Under the pieces are notes generated by a model that was not told the origin of the DNA, ran no database searches, and saw only the letters and a program-made list of their open reading frames with translations. A program made the position numbers and the translations under genes. This document shows positions 10,216 through 20,733 of a DNA stretch of 59,609 nucleotides, one piece after another. The first letter of the stretch is position 1. Every line of letters begins with the position of its first letter. The stretch comes from an uncultured Lachnospiraceae bacterium (GTDB lineage Bacteria > Bacillota > Clostridia > Lachnospirales > Lachnospiraceae). The stretch spans positions 1-59,609 of the forward strand of contig CAMWLV010000003.1 of assembly GCA_947175175.1 (NCBI GenBank). Reading direction: 5' to 3'.

Positions 10216-11298
10216 TTATATTTTGTTCAAGTACTCTTCCCACTCTTTGTTCACCTTGTCTGGTGCCAGTCTTTCGGTGATTTTGCAGGCATTCTCACGC
10301 AGTTTCTGTTCAAAGTCCTTGTCCTCAAGAATCCTGCGGAACGCATCGGCAAGCGCAAAGGCATCCCCTACTGGCACAAGCAGCCCGCTCACCTCATTCT
10401 CAATTAATGCCGCTGGTCCCCCGCAGGGACAATCTGTCGAAATGACAGGGATCCCAAGCGCCATCGCCTCCATGATGGAGTTGGGCATTCCCTCGGTATT
10501 GGAAGTCAACGCAAAAATTCTCGCTTTGCAGATGCAGTCCGCGACATCACTGACATTTCCCGGAAAGGCAATTCTATCACTCAGACCTTTTTCCGCCGCA
10601 AGTGTCTCAAGCGCCGCCCTAAGCACACCTTCTCCATAAATCACAAGATTTACCGTTGGATACTCATCCGCAATTTTGGCAAAAGCATGAATCAGCATGG
10701 CATGGTTTTTGTTCTCATCCAACCTGCCCGCTGTCACGATCAAATCCTCCCGTTCCGCACTGATCTTTCGGTTTAGGAACTGTGGATTCAGGGGATTCGA
10801 CAAAATTACACTCTTCTTTCTGACTGATTTAGGAAAAAACGCGCGTACCGCCTCTGTCTGGAGCACCACCCCGTCTGCAAACCGAAAGACAACCTTCGCA
10901 ATCAGCTGCATCAGCTTTCCCTCATACTCCATGGTTGGCTCTCCTCTTACAGAGACCACTACCTTTGAGGGCAGGAATGCTGCTGTCGCCACAGCCATGA
11001 GATTATTTTTCCCGAGAAATGCCAGGATCAAATCCGGCTTGTACGCCTTCCAGATGTCCCGCAGTGCACCAAACCGGGCCAAAAAATTCTTAATCCGCCC
11101 TCCTTGTAACAGGGATTCATCAGGCTCAGAATAGACACGCCGTATCTCTGGCGAAATGCTGTATTCAATTTTCATTTTATACTGGGTTATGAGAATCACA
11201 TCATATTTCCTCGCATGAAAATATTCCGCAAGATTCACCATTACCCGCTCAGACCCGCCTTTTTGAAGAGAGCTGATAAACAATGCTATCCTTTTCAT
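10216..11298 (-). CDS. glycosyltransferase family 4
   Basis: KGGSERVMVNLAEY N-terminus; NTEGMPNSIMEAMALGIPVISTDCPCGGP motif. Confidence 0.9.
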   Translation of the reverse strand: MKRIALFISSLQKGGSERVMVNLAEYFHARKYDVILITQYKMKIEYSISPEIRRVYSEPDESLLQGGRIKNFLARFGALRDIWKAYKPDLILAFLGKNNLMAVATAAFLPSKVVVSVRGEPTMEYEGKLMQLIAKVVFRFADGVVLQTEAVRAFFPKSVRKKSVILSNPLNPQFLNRKISAEREDLIVTAGRLDENKNHAMLIHAFAKIADEYPTVNLVIYGEGVLRAALETLAAEKGLSDRIAFPGNVSDVADCICKARIFALTSNTEGMPNSIMEAMALGIPVISTDCPCGGPAALIENEVSGLLVPVGDAFALADAFRRILEDKDFEQKLRENACKITERLAPDKVNKEWEEYLNKI

Positions 11299-11320
11299 AA
11301 TAAAAACCCCAAGTAAAGTC

Positions 11321-13201
11321 TTATCTCATATATGTCCTAAACCACTGCTGGAACACAAAAAATGACCACGCAACCTTTGAGTAATTTGCCCCGGAAGCCG
11401 GCCCCTTATCACCGGTTTTCAGATACGTACTGACAAACTCATGCACATACTGTACATCAAATATTCCCTGTTCTCTCAAAAACTCCCTGCTGCACATCTC
11501 CTGTAATGCCTCTCTTAAAGGACCGCGCATCCACTGATCAAGAGGAACGCCGAACCCGACCTTGGGTCTGTCAAGCAGCTCTCTTGGAATATAATCATAA
11601 GCAATGTCCTTCAAAATCCTTTTTTTGACACCGCCTGCATACTTGTATGCATGCGGCAGCCGGTATGAGTATTCCATCACATTGACATCAAGGATCGGGC
11701 ATCTTGCCTCGAGTGAATATTTCATGGATGCCCTGTCCACCTTGCACAGAATATCCCCGGGCAGATATGTCTCCTCATCCAGCAGCATCCTGCGCTCCTG
11801 CCAGTTGCTTTCGTGATACTTGGACTCCACAGGAAACTTAAACGGCACCCCGCTGTCTGGAAGCATTTTGTCGATCACATTGATATAGGATCTTCCTCCG
11901 AGCTGTGTCTTTGTCTCTATGTCATGATTTCCTGCCACTACCTGAACCCGGAAAGGGAGTTTCTCAAACAGTCCAAGCTTTTTAAAGGGAGGAAACTGGC
12001 ACACACCATAAGTCATGCGCCCGAGTACATCCAGCTTCTGAGCCTGCGCCACATTGTCGTAAATATTATAGCCGCAGAAAAACTCATCTCCCCCATCACC
12101 AGAGAGAACAACTGTCACATCCTTTGCCGCCAGCCCTGCTACCAGCATTGATGGTATCTGCGAACTGTCCGCAAAGGGCTCATCATAATATTTCGGGATA
12201 CTGTCAACCATGTCAAACATAGCCTTCTCGTCAATATAAAGCTCCGTATGCTGTGTGCCAAGATGTCGTGCTACCTCTTTTGCGTATTTTGCCTCATTGT
12301 ATCGCTCCTCATTGAAACCGATGGAGTATGTCTTTACAGGTTCACTGCTTACCTCCTGGGCAATCGCAGTGACAAGCGAGGAATCATAACCGCCGCTCAA
12401 AAAGGCTCCTACTGGTACATCCGCGACCATTCTCTTCTGAACTGCATCCTTTAATACCTCTTTCAGCTCCTCCTTTGCCTCCTCATAGGAACCAACCTTT
12501 TCCTGCTTTTTGGCATGATATACTTTTGCGATATCCCAATATTTATGTTTTGATACCCTGCCATTTTTAAACCGAATCACCTGCCCCGGCTCTACTTTGT
12601 ATACACTCTCAAAGATTGAATCCGGTTCATTGACACACTGCTGGTACAGATATCGCTTGATCACATCTTTTCTGATTTTTTTTGGAAACCCTGGGCATTC
12701 CATAATCGGCTTTAACTCTGATGCAAACACAAGATTATCCCCATCCAGCCAATAATACAGCGGCTTTTTCCCAATCCTGTCCCTTATGAGATAAAGTTCC
12801 CCTTTTTCCCTGTCATACAAGGATATCGCGAACATTCCCTGAAACCGGTCCACACATGAGATCCCCCATTTCAAGTATGCGGCCAAAATCACCTCCGTGT
12901 CACACCGTGACTGAAATGGATAATCCTTTAATTCCCCACGCAGTTCCAGAAAATTGTAAATCTCCCCATTATAGGAAATCACAAGCCTGTTGTCGCAGGA
13001 TTGCATCGGCTGATGTCCAAGCATGGATAAGTCCAGGATTGACAGACGCCGCTGTGCCATACCGATCTGATATCCATCCCTGCCAGCAAAGATTTCCTCC
13101 CCACTGTCGTTTGGTCCTCTGTGATACATCGTATCATTCATGTTTTTCAGCTGCTCCCGTGTGATGTTTTTCCTTGATACAAAACCACATATCCCGCACA
13201 T
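11321..13201 (-). CDS. asnB: glutamine-dependent asparagine synthase-like amidotransferase
   Basis: MCGICGF with Cys2 nucleophile, MYHRGPNDSG, LSGGYDSS PP-loop. Confidence 0.92.
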   Translation of the reverse strand: MCGICGFVSRKNITREQLKNMNDTMYHRGPNDSGEEIFAGRDGYQIGMAQRRLSILDLSMLGHQPMQSCDNRLVISYNGEIYNFLELRGELKDYPFQSRCDTEVILAAYLKWGISCVDRFQGMFAISLYDREKGELYLIRDRIGKKPLYYWLDGDNLVFASELKPIMECPGFPKKIRKDVIKRYLYQQCVNEPDSIFESVYKVEPGQVIRFKNGRVSKHKYWDIAKVYHAKKQEKVGSYEEAKEELKEVLKDAVQKRMVADVPVGAFLSGGYDSSLVTAIAQEVSSEPVKTYSIGFNEERYNEAKYAKEVARHLGTQHTELYIDEKAMFDMVDSIPKYYDEPFADSSQIPSMLVAGLAAKDVTVVLSGDGGDEFFCGYNIYDNVAQAQKLDVLGRMTYGVCQFPPFKKLGLFEKLPFRVQVVAGNHDIETKTQLGGRSYINVIDKMLPDSGVPFKFPVESKYHESNWQERRMLLDEETYLPGDILCKVDRASMKYSLEARCPILDVNVMEYSYRLPHAYKYAGGVKKRILKDIAYDYIPRELLDRPKVGFGVPLDQWMRGPLREALQEMCSREFLREQGIFDVQYVHEFVSTYLKTGDKGPASGANYSKVAWSFFVFQQWFRTYMR

Positions 13202-13235
13202 AAGCTCTATCCCTCCTGTACTTTCACAACATAGC

Positions 13236-13991
13236 CTATCCTAATGGTTCTACAAAATAATCCCGGTACTCCCCAAAATCCTTACATTCATTATCAATGC
13301 TGTCAATCAGTTCAATATATTTTTCCTTCACCAACGCTTTATAATTATCAAAATTATCATAGCCCTTTTTCGTCCATGCAAATGGATGCGTCAGTATCTG
13401 CACCTTGTCATGTCCCAGTATATTTTCTTCATCAGGATAACCATACCGCCATATATGATTGGCATCAGACATATATTTTACCGCCAGCACAGAATCCTTT
13501 CCTGCATTTTCCGAAAACGTAAAAAACTCATCCTGATATGCATTGATGATGCCCGGCAGCTTAATATTCTCCGCAAGTACGGTCGGTGAGGGACGGTGCA
13601 CGGAAAACTCCGATATCTCAAATCCCAGCATCTCGCTCAGCATATGCATTTCCCTGACAATCTGCCGCCGCACCTCCTGCATATCTGTCATTCCGTTCAG
13701 CGCAAAGTGCAGACCGATTTTCTGCCCACGCTCATGCATATCACAGATCAAATCCCTGTTTTTCCTGGATAACAGATTATATGAGTTATTTGTCCACTGG
13801 AAAAAGAAAGTCGATGTAAAATCCATGCTGGTTTCCACCTTTGCAAGTGCATATGCGCGCTCCACACTGTATTCCACATCATGCCGCATGATAATAAACT
13901 TATCCTTGTGTAAGGCGCCTGCATAGTCACTCTGCAATCCTGTAGACTTGATAATTCTTATGATTTCCCTGTACTCACTATATGAAAACAT
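13236..13991 (-). CDS. polysaccharide deacetylase-like protein
   Basis: FIIMRHDVEYSVERA and KIGLHFA motifs, 251 aa. Confidence 0.65.
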   Translation of the reverse strand: MFSYSEYREIIRIIKSTGLQSDYAGALHKDKFIIMRHDVEYSVERAYALAKVETSMDFTSTFFFQWTNNSYNLLSRKNRDLICDMHERGQKIGLHFALNGMTDMQEVRRQIVREMHMLSEMLGFEISEFSVHRPSPTVLAENIKLPGIINAYQDEFFTFSENAGKDSVLAVKYMSDANHIWRYGYPDEENILGHDKVQILTHPFAWTKKGYDNFDNYKALVKEKYIELIDSIDNECKDFGEYRDYFVEPLG

Positions 13992-14009
13992 GATCCCTCT
14001 CCCTATCTC

Positions 14010-15137
14010 TCATCCTCTATGCTTTGCACTACATATTTCTTCAATATAACTCTGCCACTGTTCAAAAATTGCCCGCGCATTGGCTTGCTGTGCAATATTC
14101 TTCGCTTCTCTTCCCAGCCTCCCTGCATATTCCGGATCTTCGATCAGCTTGTTAATCCCATCCTCCAGAGCTTTCTGATTCTTGATTGGTATCAGTAAAC
14201 CATTCACACCGTCTTTCATCACCGTCCGCGGTCCCCCACAGGGACAATCTGTGGCTACGATCGGAAGTCCCAATGCCATCGCTTCCAGCAAAGCATTGGG
14301 CAGCCCTTCCCAGTCCGATGAAAACGCATACACTGCCGCATCGATCATATCCTGCTCAAGGGTATCGCTGGCTCCCATCAACCTGATATAATCCTGCGCC
14401 TTGTTTTCCGCAATGATTTCCTCCAGTATTTCCTTTGTCCCATCAAAGGAATCCCCGCCATAAATTTTTAAAATATAATCTGGGTGTTTCTCATGCACTT
14501 TGACAAAAGCGCGCAGCAGCATTGGCTGATTCTTGAAATCCACCAGCCTCCCCGACTGTACCACTTCCTTTTTCCGGTGCTGCGGCTCCGGCAGTCCGAT
14601 ATATTTGTCATTTATCGGGTTCAAAATGATACGGGAGTTCTTTTGCAGAAATGGAGCAAAAAACTCTTTCTGTCCTTCTGTCTGAAATACACACCCTGAT
14701 GCTTTGGGAAACAATACAGGGATCTGCAGCTTGTCCGACCATGCATCATAATGTCCCACTGGGTCTGTTCGAATCGATATCATTACTGGTACATTGGTTC
14801 CATAAGACGCCATCAATGCCCTGTAGTTTGCCCTCTGTGCAAAAGCGATCAGTAGATCTGGCTTTTCTGTATTCATAAATTGACGCAGATATTTTACCCT
14901 AAGGAAAAACTGCGCGATACGATTCTTCTTATCATCACTGTCTTTTAAACCTACATGAACCCTTCTCACACGACGGTCAATCTGAAATTCATTCTCCCCA
15001 TACCATTCTGTGGCGATCAGAACCTCGTATCCTTCCTTTACAAACTGGTTTGCCAGATTGGACACCACTCTCTCCGCTCCACCCTGCTCCAGGCAGTTTA
15101 AATGAAATGCTATTTTATGTTTCATATTGACACTCAT
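14010..15137 (-). CDS. glycosyltransferase family 4
   Basis: EQGGAERVVSNLANQF; WEGLPNALLEAMALGLPIVATDCPCGGP. Confidence 0.9.
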   Translation of the reverse strand: MSVNMKHKIAFHLNCLEQGGAERVVSNLANQFVKEGYEVLIATEWYGENEFQIDRRVRRVHVGLKDSDDKKNRIAQFFLRVKYLRQFMNTEKPDLLIAFAQRANYRALMASYGTNVPVMISIRTDPVGHYDAWSDKLQIPVLFPKASGCVFQTEGQKEFFAPFLQKNSRIILNPINDKYIGLPEPQHRKKEVVQSGRLVDFKNQPMLLRAFVKVHEKHPDYILKIYGGDSFDGTKEILEEIIAENKAQDYIRLMGASDTLEQDMIDAAVYAFSSDWEGLPNALLEAMALGLPIVATDCPCGGPRTVMKDGVNGLLIPIKNQKALEDGINKLIEDPEYAGRLGREAKNIAQQANARAIFEQWQSYIEEICSAKHRG

Positions 15138-16054
15138 TCCAAAATATCTCCCACTGTCAATTCCCGTTCACTCTCATAACGGTCAATCAGCAAGGAACCA
15201 TCCACGGTTCTCACAATTGGCTTTCCGTCAAAAATATCCACGATTTCCCCAGGTCTGTAATCCGAAAAATCAATCATTTCATCAAAAGGATGTGCTTCCC
15301 ATATCCGCACGGTCTGCCCTCCGCACACTGCAAAAGCTCCCGGAAAAGGCTCTGACACACCACGGATCAGATTATAAATCGTTCTTGTCCGTTCATGAAA
15401 GTCAACTTTTCCGTCCGCCGCTGTGCGTTTGTTGTACCAGGAGTCAAAATCCTTGGATTCTGTCCGCACTGTAATATTCCCTTCCTGATAGGCTTTGAGC
15501 AATTTTCGGATCAGATTTTTGGAACAGATCATATTCTTATACTGTGCCGTGCGGATATTGTCATGCGGAGTAATCGAAAACATCTCTGTGGCAAATACGT
15601 TGGGACTATCTGCTTTCTCGTCATACTGGAACAAATTCAGATTAAACCGCGTATCTCCCAGTATCATTGACCAGTTCAGCGGTGATCTCCCCCTCCCAAA
15701 TGGAAGATATCCGCTGTTTCCATGAAATCCATACACCCCATACACAAATTTGTCCAACACATATTTCGGAATCAGACGCTGCCATCCCATAGAGATTGCA
15801 AGCTCAAACTGATTCTCGTCCATAAACGTCTTTGTTTTCTCATCTGTCAGAAAGTAACTGTCCGCCTCAAATACGGGAATTCCATATCTTTCTGTCAATA
15901 CAGAAAGTCCTTTAAAACCTGATACCTGATTCTTTTTTAACACTTCGCTGTTGATTGTTATCACCAGATCTACTGGACATATCGTCTTGTGAATAAATTC
16001 CACAATATTTTCCGAAGTATCCTTTACGCCAAAAACGACTACCTTATATTTCAT
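15134..16054 (-). CDS. sugar N-formyltransferase (methionyl-tRNA formyltransferase-like)
   Basis: VYGFHGNSGYLPFGRGRSPLNW catalytic-type motif, C-terminal Formyl_trans_C-like part; ATGA overlap with next gene. Confidence 0.78.
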   Translation of the reverse strand: MKYKVVVFGVKDTSENIVEFIHKTICPVDLVITINSEVLKKNQVSGFKGLSVLTERYGIPVFEADSYFLTDEKTKTFMDENQFELAISMGWQRLIPKYVLDKFVYGVYGFHGNSGYLPFGRGRSPLNWSMILGDTRFNLNLFQYDEKADSPNVFATEMFSITPHDNIRTAQYKNMICSKNLIRKLLKAYQEGNITVRTESKDFDSWYNKRTAADGKVDFHERTRTIYNLIRGVSEPFPGAFAVCGGQTVRIWEAHPFDEMIDFSDYRPGEIVDIFDGKPIVRTVDGSLLIDRYESERELTVGDILE

Positions 16055-16093
16055 GTCACATATCTCCTTCTTGCAATTCTGCTGTCAATCTAC

Positions 16094-17491
16094 TTAAACT
16101 CTTTTCTGTTTCCATCCCTGTATACACATGACTGCCCCTGCCTGATAAAATAGTGCTGTATTATAAAGCATATACCGCATCTGTGGATAAATCGTCAAAG
16201 ACGTAAAACATACATTCACAACAATCGCCAGAACAACAACTGCCGCAAAAGGAAGACTGTCCCTTACACCTCTGCGCCTTAAATATATAAAAAGAACCAC
16301 ATATACGCCATAGATCAAAACCGCTGCCCAGTTTAAGAACTTGTGAACCTTCAATATCGTAGTTATCATACCATGAATGACATTGCAGACAAAAAGTTTC
16401 ATAAGATCAGGTATGCATGGGGCAAATAACTCTTTCATCATACTGCCTGCAATCTCATTATAATCATCATGTCTCTTGTCCTCTGGAACCCCTGTCTTTT
16501 CCTGATGCTCTCTGATCACTGCCATAACCACATCAAATTTAATCCTGTCATAAGACGTGCTGTAGTGCTCTTCTATAGCATGCCAGTTCCAAAGAAAACT
16601 TCCCCGAATCCCCTCCAGGCTCTCCTGCCGGGCATAGGCAATGTTATATTCCTGTTCGTCAGTCCGGTTCATGATTTCCCGAAACAATTCCCTGCGCTCT
16701 TCTGTCTCAATATATTTTTCCATATCCTGGTCTGCAAGGTACAGCTCTGTTCCCAGTATAAAACTTGAATCTCCTGAATGGGAAGTAAAAATACCCCTCA
16801 CTGCATAGTTATAACTGCAGTCAATCAATGTTGTCGCCGCAAGTACTCCTACTCCGCTTAATACAGCGGTTACAAATGCCTTTTTCCAATATTTTTCCTT
16901 CCATCCCATATAAAATAAACATAAAATCAAAATTACTAATGTGATAAGCATCTGCTTTCTGATCGATATCAGGACAACAGACCACAAAAACGCTGCCGCA
17001 ATACTTTTTTTGCTGTGGTCATAAACAATTCCCAGAATACCCAAAAAGAAGAAAATCCATAAGGAATAACACAGCCCCTCCGTCTCAATGCTGTTATAAT
17101 AACTATATCTTCTCTGTGCCACAAATCGGTTCAGAAGTGTCACGCCATACTGTATGAAAAGCATCAATAACATTTCTATATCGTTCAAAGAGAACCGCCT
17201 CTTCAATCCCAATGTAATTTCCACGGCAGCCACTGCTGCAACAATACACTGGATGATCACTGCAGCGTGCAAGGCCCCGCTGTCGAATAAAAAACGCAGT
17301 ACTGCAAGAAAAATACAGTATCCGGGCTCTCTATCACTGGTCATTGTTATATAAGATTGTGCATCCTCTGTAAGAATAATGCCATCCATCCAATACCAGA
17401 TCAGGTAAAAAACGACGCTTACTATAAAGATTCCCAGCCGCAAAATCCTGTCTGCACTCTTTTTGTCTTTCCTTTTCAACCATTTCACCAT
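16094..17491 (-). CDS. polytopic membrane protein, putative GT-C/polymerase type
   Basis: Multiple hydrophobic helices; shares layout with the 22470-23915 product (EDAQSYITMTSDREPGY vs GDTFQYENQMIMREPVY). Confidence 0.6.
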   Translation of the reverse strand: MVKWLKRKDKKSADRILRLGIFIVSVVFYLIWYWMDGIILTEDAQSYITMTSDREPGYCIFLAVLRFLFDSGALHAAVIIQCIVAAVAAVEITLGLKRRFSLNDIEMLLMLFIQYGVTLLNRFVAQRRYSYYNSIETEGLCYSLWIFFFLGILGIVYDHSKKSIAAAFLWSVVLISIRKQMLITLVILILCLFYMGWKEKYWKKAFVTAVLSGVGVLAATTLIDCSYNYAVRGIFTSHSGDSSFILGTELYLADQDMEKYIETEERRELFREIMNRTDEQEYNIAYARQESLEGIRGSFLWNWHAIEEHYSTSYDRIKFDVVMAVIREHQEKTGVPEDKRHDDYNEIAGSMMKELFAPCIPDLMKLFVCNVIHGMITTILKVHKFLNWAAVLIYGVYVVLFIYLRRRGVRDSLPFAAVVVLAIVVNVCFTSLTIYPQMRYMLYNTALFYQAGAVMCIQGWKQKRV

Positions 17492-18663
17492 TCTTCTTCA
17501 ATCATTTTTACTAGATTTTTGAAATATCCTTCTGTCCCAAACGCTTTGGCTCTCTTTACTGCCATCTCCCTGTAATGCAGATATAAAACATCATCTGTCA
17601 ATATTTTTTCCATCTCCTGTGCAAAAATTTCTTCCTCAACAGAAAAGCTGTCAGCTTCCAGATTCTTCTCTCCCTGAAATATTGGCATCAGTATTCCGTA
17701 ATCTGCATGATAAACCTTATGTTGGTCAGCGCATACGGTATAATTTTCCTGTAAAATTTCAGCTGGTCCTGTCTTGCAGTTTACGCTGATGCACGGAATG
17801 CCGCATGCCATAGCCTCGATCAGCGCATTGGGAAATCCTTCGCTTTGAGAGGTCAGTGCATACAGATCCGCCTTTGCAAGAAGAGAAAACGGATTTTGCA
17901 AAATTCCTGTAAACAGAACAGCATCTCCAATCCCCAATGCCCCCGCAAGCTCCTCATACGCACTGTAATCGCCATCTCCGATAATCATAAGCTTTAACTC
18001 CGAAACTTGTTTTTTCACCAGATAAAAACTTTTTATCAGATGCCAGAAGCCTTTTACATCATGCGCTCTTCCCATAGATACGATCGTTTTTCCCGGTCTC
18101 TTCAGAAATGTTTGAAACGTCTCCGACACTGTTTGGCATGCGAGTTGTTCAATTCCTTCCAGATCACAGGGATTATAGAGAGTGGCGATACCTTTTACAC
18201 GAAAACACCTGGCAATCTCCTGTTCCATTATTCGCGTACAGCTGATCACCCTGTCCGCCAGGCTGCAGATTAGTTTCATGGAACCTTTGCTGCTCAACGC
18301 GCCATACCCTCTGATTCCTGCCCATGTAATATCCTTACGCTTCGATAACACGTTAACGAGGTTCGCTGTCGGTCCAAAGCTGTAGCTAAGATGAATCCCC
18401 AGCTGCTTTTTCAGCTTTCCCACGCGCTGTACTCTTCTGAATACATTGACAGCTTTTCCTATTCTGCCTTCTACTGCTCCCATGTTTAGATCTATGACAT
18501 CTACCCCTGACACATCATATATCATGCCTGTCGTATTAAAAACGACCAGATGAACATCATATTCTTTTTTCAAAAGCTGTGCCGTCTCTGCACATACACG
18601 TTCAAGACCACCTTGGTCAAGCATGGGCACGATCAACATAATGCGTTCTTTGTTCTTTTTCAA
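17485..18663 (-). CDS. glycosyltransferase family 4
   Basis: DQGGLERVCAETAQ; QSEGFPNALIEAMACGIPCISVNCKTGPAEIL. Confidence 0.88.
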   Translation of the reverse strand: MKKNKERIMLIVPMLDQGGLERVCAETAQLLKKEYDVHLVVFNTTGMIYDVSGVDVIDLNMGAVEGRIGKAVNVFRRVQRVGKLKKQLGIHLSYSFGPTANLVNVLSKRKDITWAGIRGYGALSSKGSMKLICSLADRVISCTRIMEQEIARCFRVKGIATLYNPCDLEGIEQLACQTVSETFQTFLKRPGKTIVSMGRAHDVKGFWHLIKSFYLVKKQVSELKLMIIGDGDYSAYEELAGALGIGDAVLFTGILQNPFSLLAKADLYALTSQSEGFPNALIEAMACGIPCISVNCKTGPAEILQENYTVCADQHKVYHADYGILMPIFQGEKNLEADSFSVEEEIFAQEMEKILTDDVLYLHYREMAVKRAKAFGTEGYFKNLVKMIEEEW

Positions 18664-18664
18664 A

Positions 18665-19450
18665 TCAGTTCACTCTCTTCATGACCTTCATTGCTGTGAC
18701 AGCAAGTTTTCCCAACAGTGTATTTCCCACAAACACATTGTAGTACGTAATCTTTTCCCCGCCAAATTTCAGCTTAAATTCATCAATTCCATTCGGATTT
18801 TCAAAATCGGAGATTCCACCCCAGTCGTATCGCTGCAGTCCTTTTTTCTTAAAATACAGGATATCCTCCCAATGGAGACGTTTGTTCGCACGGCCGATCA
18901 TGGACTGATCCGCACTCTCCTCCCGGAAGCAGGAGGCAGAATGCAGCAATCTGGCATCTGTGTCATCGCAGATATAGGAGTGGAATACCAGCATTTCATC
19001 CTCATGCCATACTGCAGAAAATACAATCCCATCCGCATCAAGATACTTTTTAACAGCAGATATGTTCAGCTTTGTATCGGATCCCTTTGACTGATACATC
19101 CGCTCATAAATATCAGCAAAAGCCGCGATCAGTTCTGGTGCATTCTCTATGTCTGTTTTGGTATAGAAACGTATTTCGATATTATCTTTTTCACTTCTGC
19201 GAAACTGATATCTGACAGCCTTATTGATCGCCGCGAGCATCTCTTCTTCTGTAATGGTAATATCATTCATACAGGTATGATACTCCTGCCATCCCCGAAA
19301 GCGCCCTTTTGTCTCCCCAATGGGAACACCATGCACAAACAGAATGTCTGCCTTTCTCTTCTGCTTTAAAAGTTCTGATATAGCAATATCTCTGGGATAC
19401 CATATCTGATTCACCTTTAAAAATTTCTTCTGATACGAGATATCAATCAT
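18665..19450 (-). CDS. GNAT/FemAB-like N-acyl or aminoacyl transferase
   Basis: 261 aa; LLHSASCFREESADQSMIGRANKRLHWEDILYFKKKGLQRYDWGGIS fits FemAB/GNAT-like fold. Confidence 0.55.
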   Translation of the reverse strand: MIDISYQKKFLKVNQIWYPRDIAISELLKQKRKADILFVHGVPIGETKGRFRGWQEYHTCMNDITITEEEMLAAINKAVRYQFRRSEKDNIEIRFYTKTDIENAPELIAAFADIYERMYQSKGSDTKLNISAVKKYLDADGIVFSAVWHEDEMLVFHSYICDDTDARLLHSASCFREESADQSMIGRANKRLHWEDILYFKKKGLQRYDWGGISDFENPNGIDEFKLKFGGEKITYYNVFVGNTLLGKLAVTAMKVMKRVN

Positions 19451-19482
19451 AGTTTATACCCCTTGCGTGCTCCGGCACGCAT
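19447..19482 (-). CDS. putative 11-codon leader mini-ORF MRAGARKGYKL* overlapping the downstream start (ATGA)
   Basis: ATG CGT GCC GGA GCA CGC AAG GGG TAT AAA CTA TGA; second copy at 47644-47679 has identical length and overlap. Confidence 0.35.
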   Translation of the reverse strand: MRAGARKGYKL

Positions 19483-19521
19483 ACCAATCAATAGTTTGAA
19501 AGTGACCTTCTTTCAAACTTC
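19463..19521 (-). repeat. two-hairpin leader repeat, copy 1
   Basis: Stems gcgtgc(19465-19470)/gcacgc(19475-19480) and gtttgaaag(19494-19502)/ctttcaaac(19510-19518); near-identical copy at 47660-47718. Confidence 0.8.
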
Positions 19522-19587
19522 CTGCCTTCCCACAAAACTGTACAAAAACCATATCCACTTTACTTGTTCCATGGCAATTCCAAAATA

Positions 19588-20733
19588 TTATTGTGTCACG
19601 ACTCCCGGCGGATTCTTCCCGCTCATATAAAATGCTTCCATTTTTACTGCCAGCGCACGAACGTCAAAATCTCTATCAGCAATCGCCGCCCGCATATCTT
19701 TCCGCTCTAACGCCGCTTTGGCGTTTCGCATAATCTCACCTGCCCAGTTTGCAGCCGGTTCCTCGATACTCTTGTAAGTCACAAGTTCTGTCAGTGCTGC
19801 TTCTCTCGTAACTTTATCCGAGACAAGACAGTAAAGTCCTGATGCCTGCGCCTCCGCCACACTGCCCGGAAGTCCTTCAAAGGTCGATGGGAAGACGAAA
19901 TAGTCAAATACTTGATAATACCGCTCCACATCAAAGCGATTACCTAGAAAAAGTACCTTATCTGTAAGATTCAATGTTTTTACTTTTTTTTTCATCTCCT
20001 CTTCCAGCTCACCCTTTCCGATCAATACCAGCACTGCATCGTCCCGCATCCTGCAAAGTTCTGCAAAGACATCTATTAAATAACCATGATTTTTCATAAA
20101 GCTAAATCTGCCCACGTGACCGATCACAAACTTTCCAGTAAGTCCAAGCTCTGCGCGTATCTGCTCCCGTACTGTGGGATTGTATGCAAACCGCTGCACA
20201 TCAATCGCATTGGGAATGGTTCTTACCTTTCCCATGTCTATCCACTTTCTTCCATAGACCGCCTCCGCCGCCTCCGCGGAACAGGTAAAGCAATAATCTG
20301 CCCTGTATTTCAGCGGATAGCGGATCACCTTGGTCGCAAATCCCTTGATGCCTGGATCTACCCCTGCACTTCTAGCATGGGCAATTGTCACGGGAATACC
20401 TGCCTTCTTCGCAATCGGAAGATAGATGGACGCTGTGCTGGTCATATGCCCCTGTACTGCTGCAAATTCATTATGCTCGCAAAAAAACCTTCGCAGCGCC
20501 TTTTGATACGGCAGGATATTGTACACCCGAAACCGTGGAACATTGTATATCCTGCCTCCAAGACGCCGTATTTCCTCACCGTACTGACCTTCCTTCTCTG
20601 TGTGCACGAGAAAATCAAACTGCACCTTGTCCCTGTCGAGTGCCCGGTAGAGCTCCATCACTCTGCTCTCCGCACCGCCGAGATCTATCGTTCCAAGCAC
20701 ATTCAATACTCTCACCGGATTTGTCTGCATCAT
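19588..20733 (-). CDS. glycosyltransferase family 4 (CapM/EpsF-like)
   Basis: DLGGAESRVMELYRAL; STFEGLPGSVAEAQASGLYCLVSDKVTREA. Confidence 0.9.
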   Translation of the reverse strand: MMQTNPVRVLNVLGTIDLGGAESRVMELYRALDRDKVQFDFLVHTEKEGQYGEEIRRLGGRIYNVPRFRVYNILPYQKALRRFFCEHNEFAAVQGHMTSTASIYLPIAKKAGIPVTIAHARSAGVDPGIKGFATKVIRYPLKYRADYCFTCSAEAAEAVYGRKWIDMGKVRTIPNAIDVQRFAYNPTVREQIRAELGLTGKFVIGHVGRFSFMKNHGYLIDVFAELCRMRDDAVLVLIGKGELEEEMKKKVKTLNLTDKVLFLGNRFDVERYYQVFDYFVFPSTFEGLPGSVAEAQASGLYCLVSDKVTREAALTELVTYKSIEEPAANWAGEIMRNAKAALERKDMRAAIADRDFDVRALAVKMEAFYMSGKNPPGVVTQ

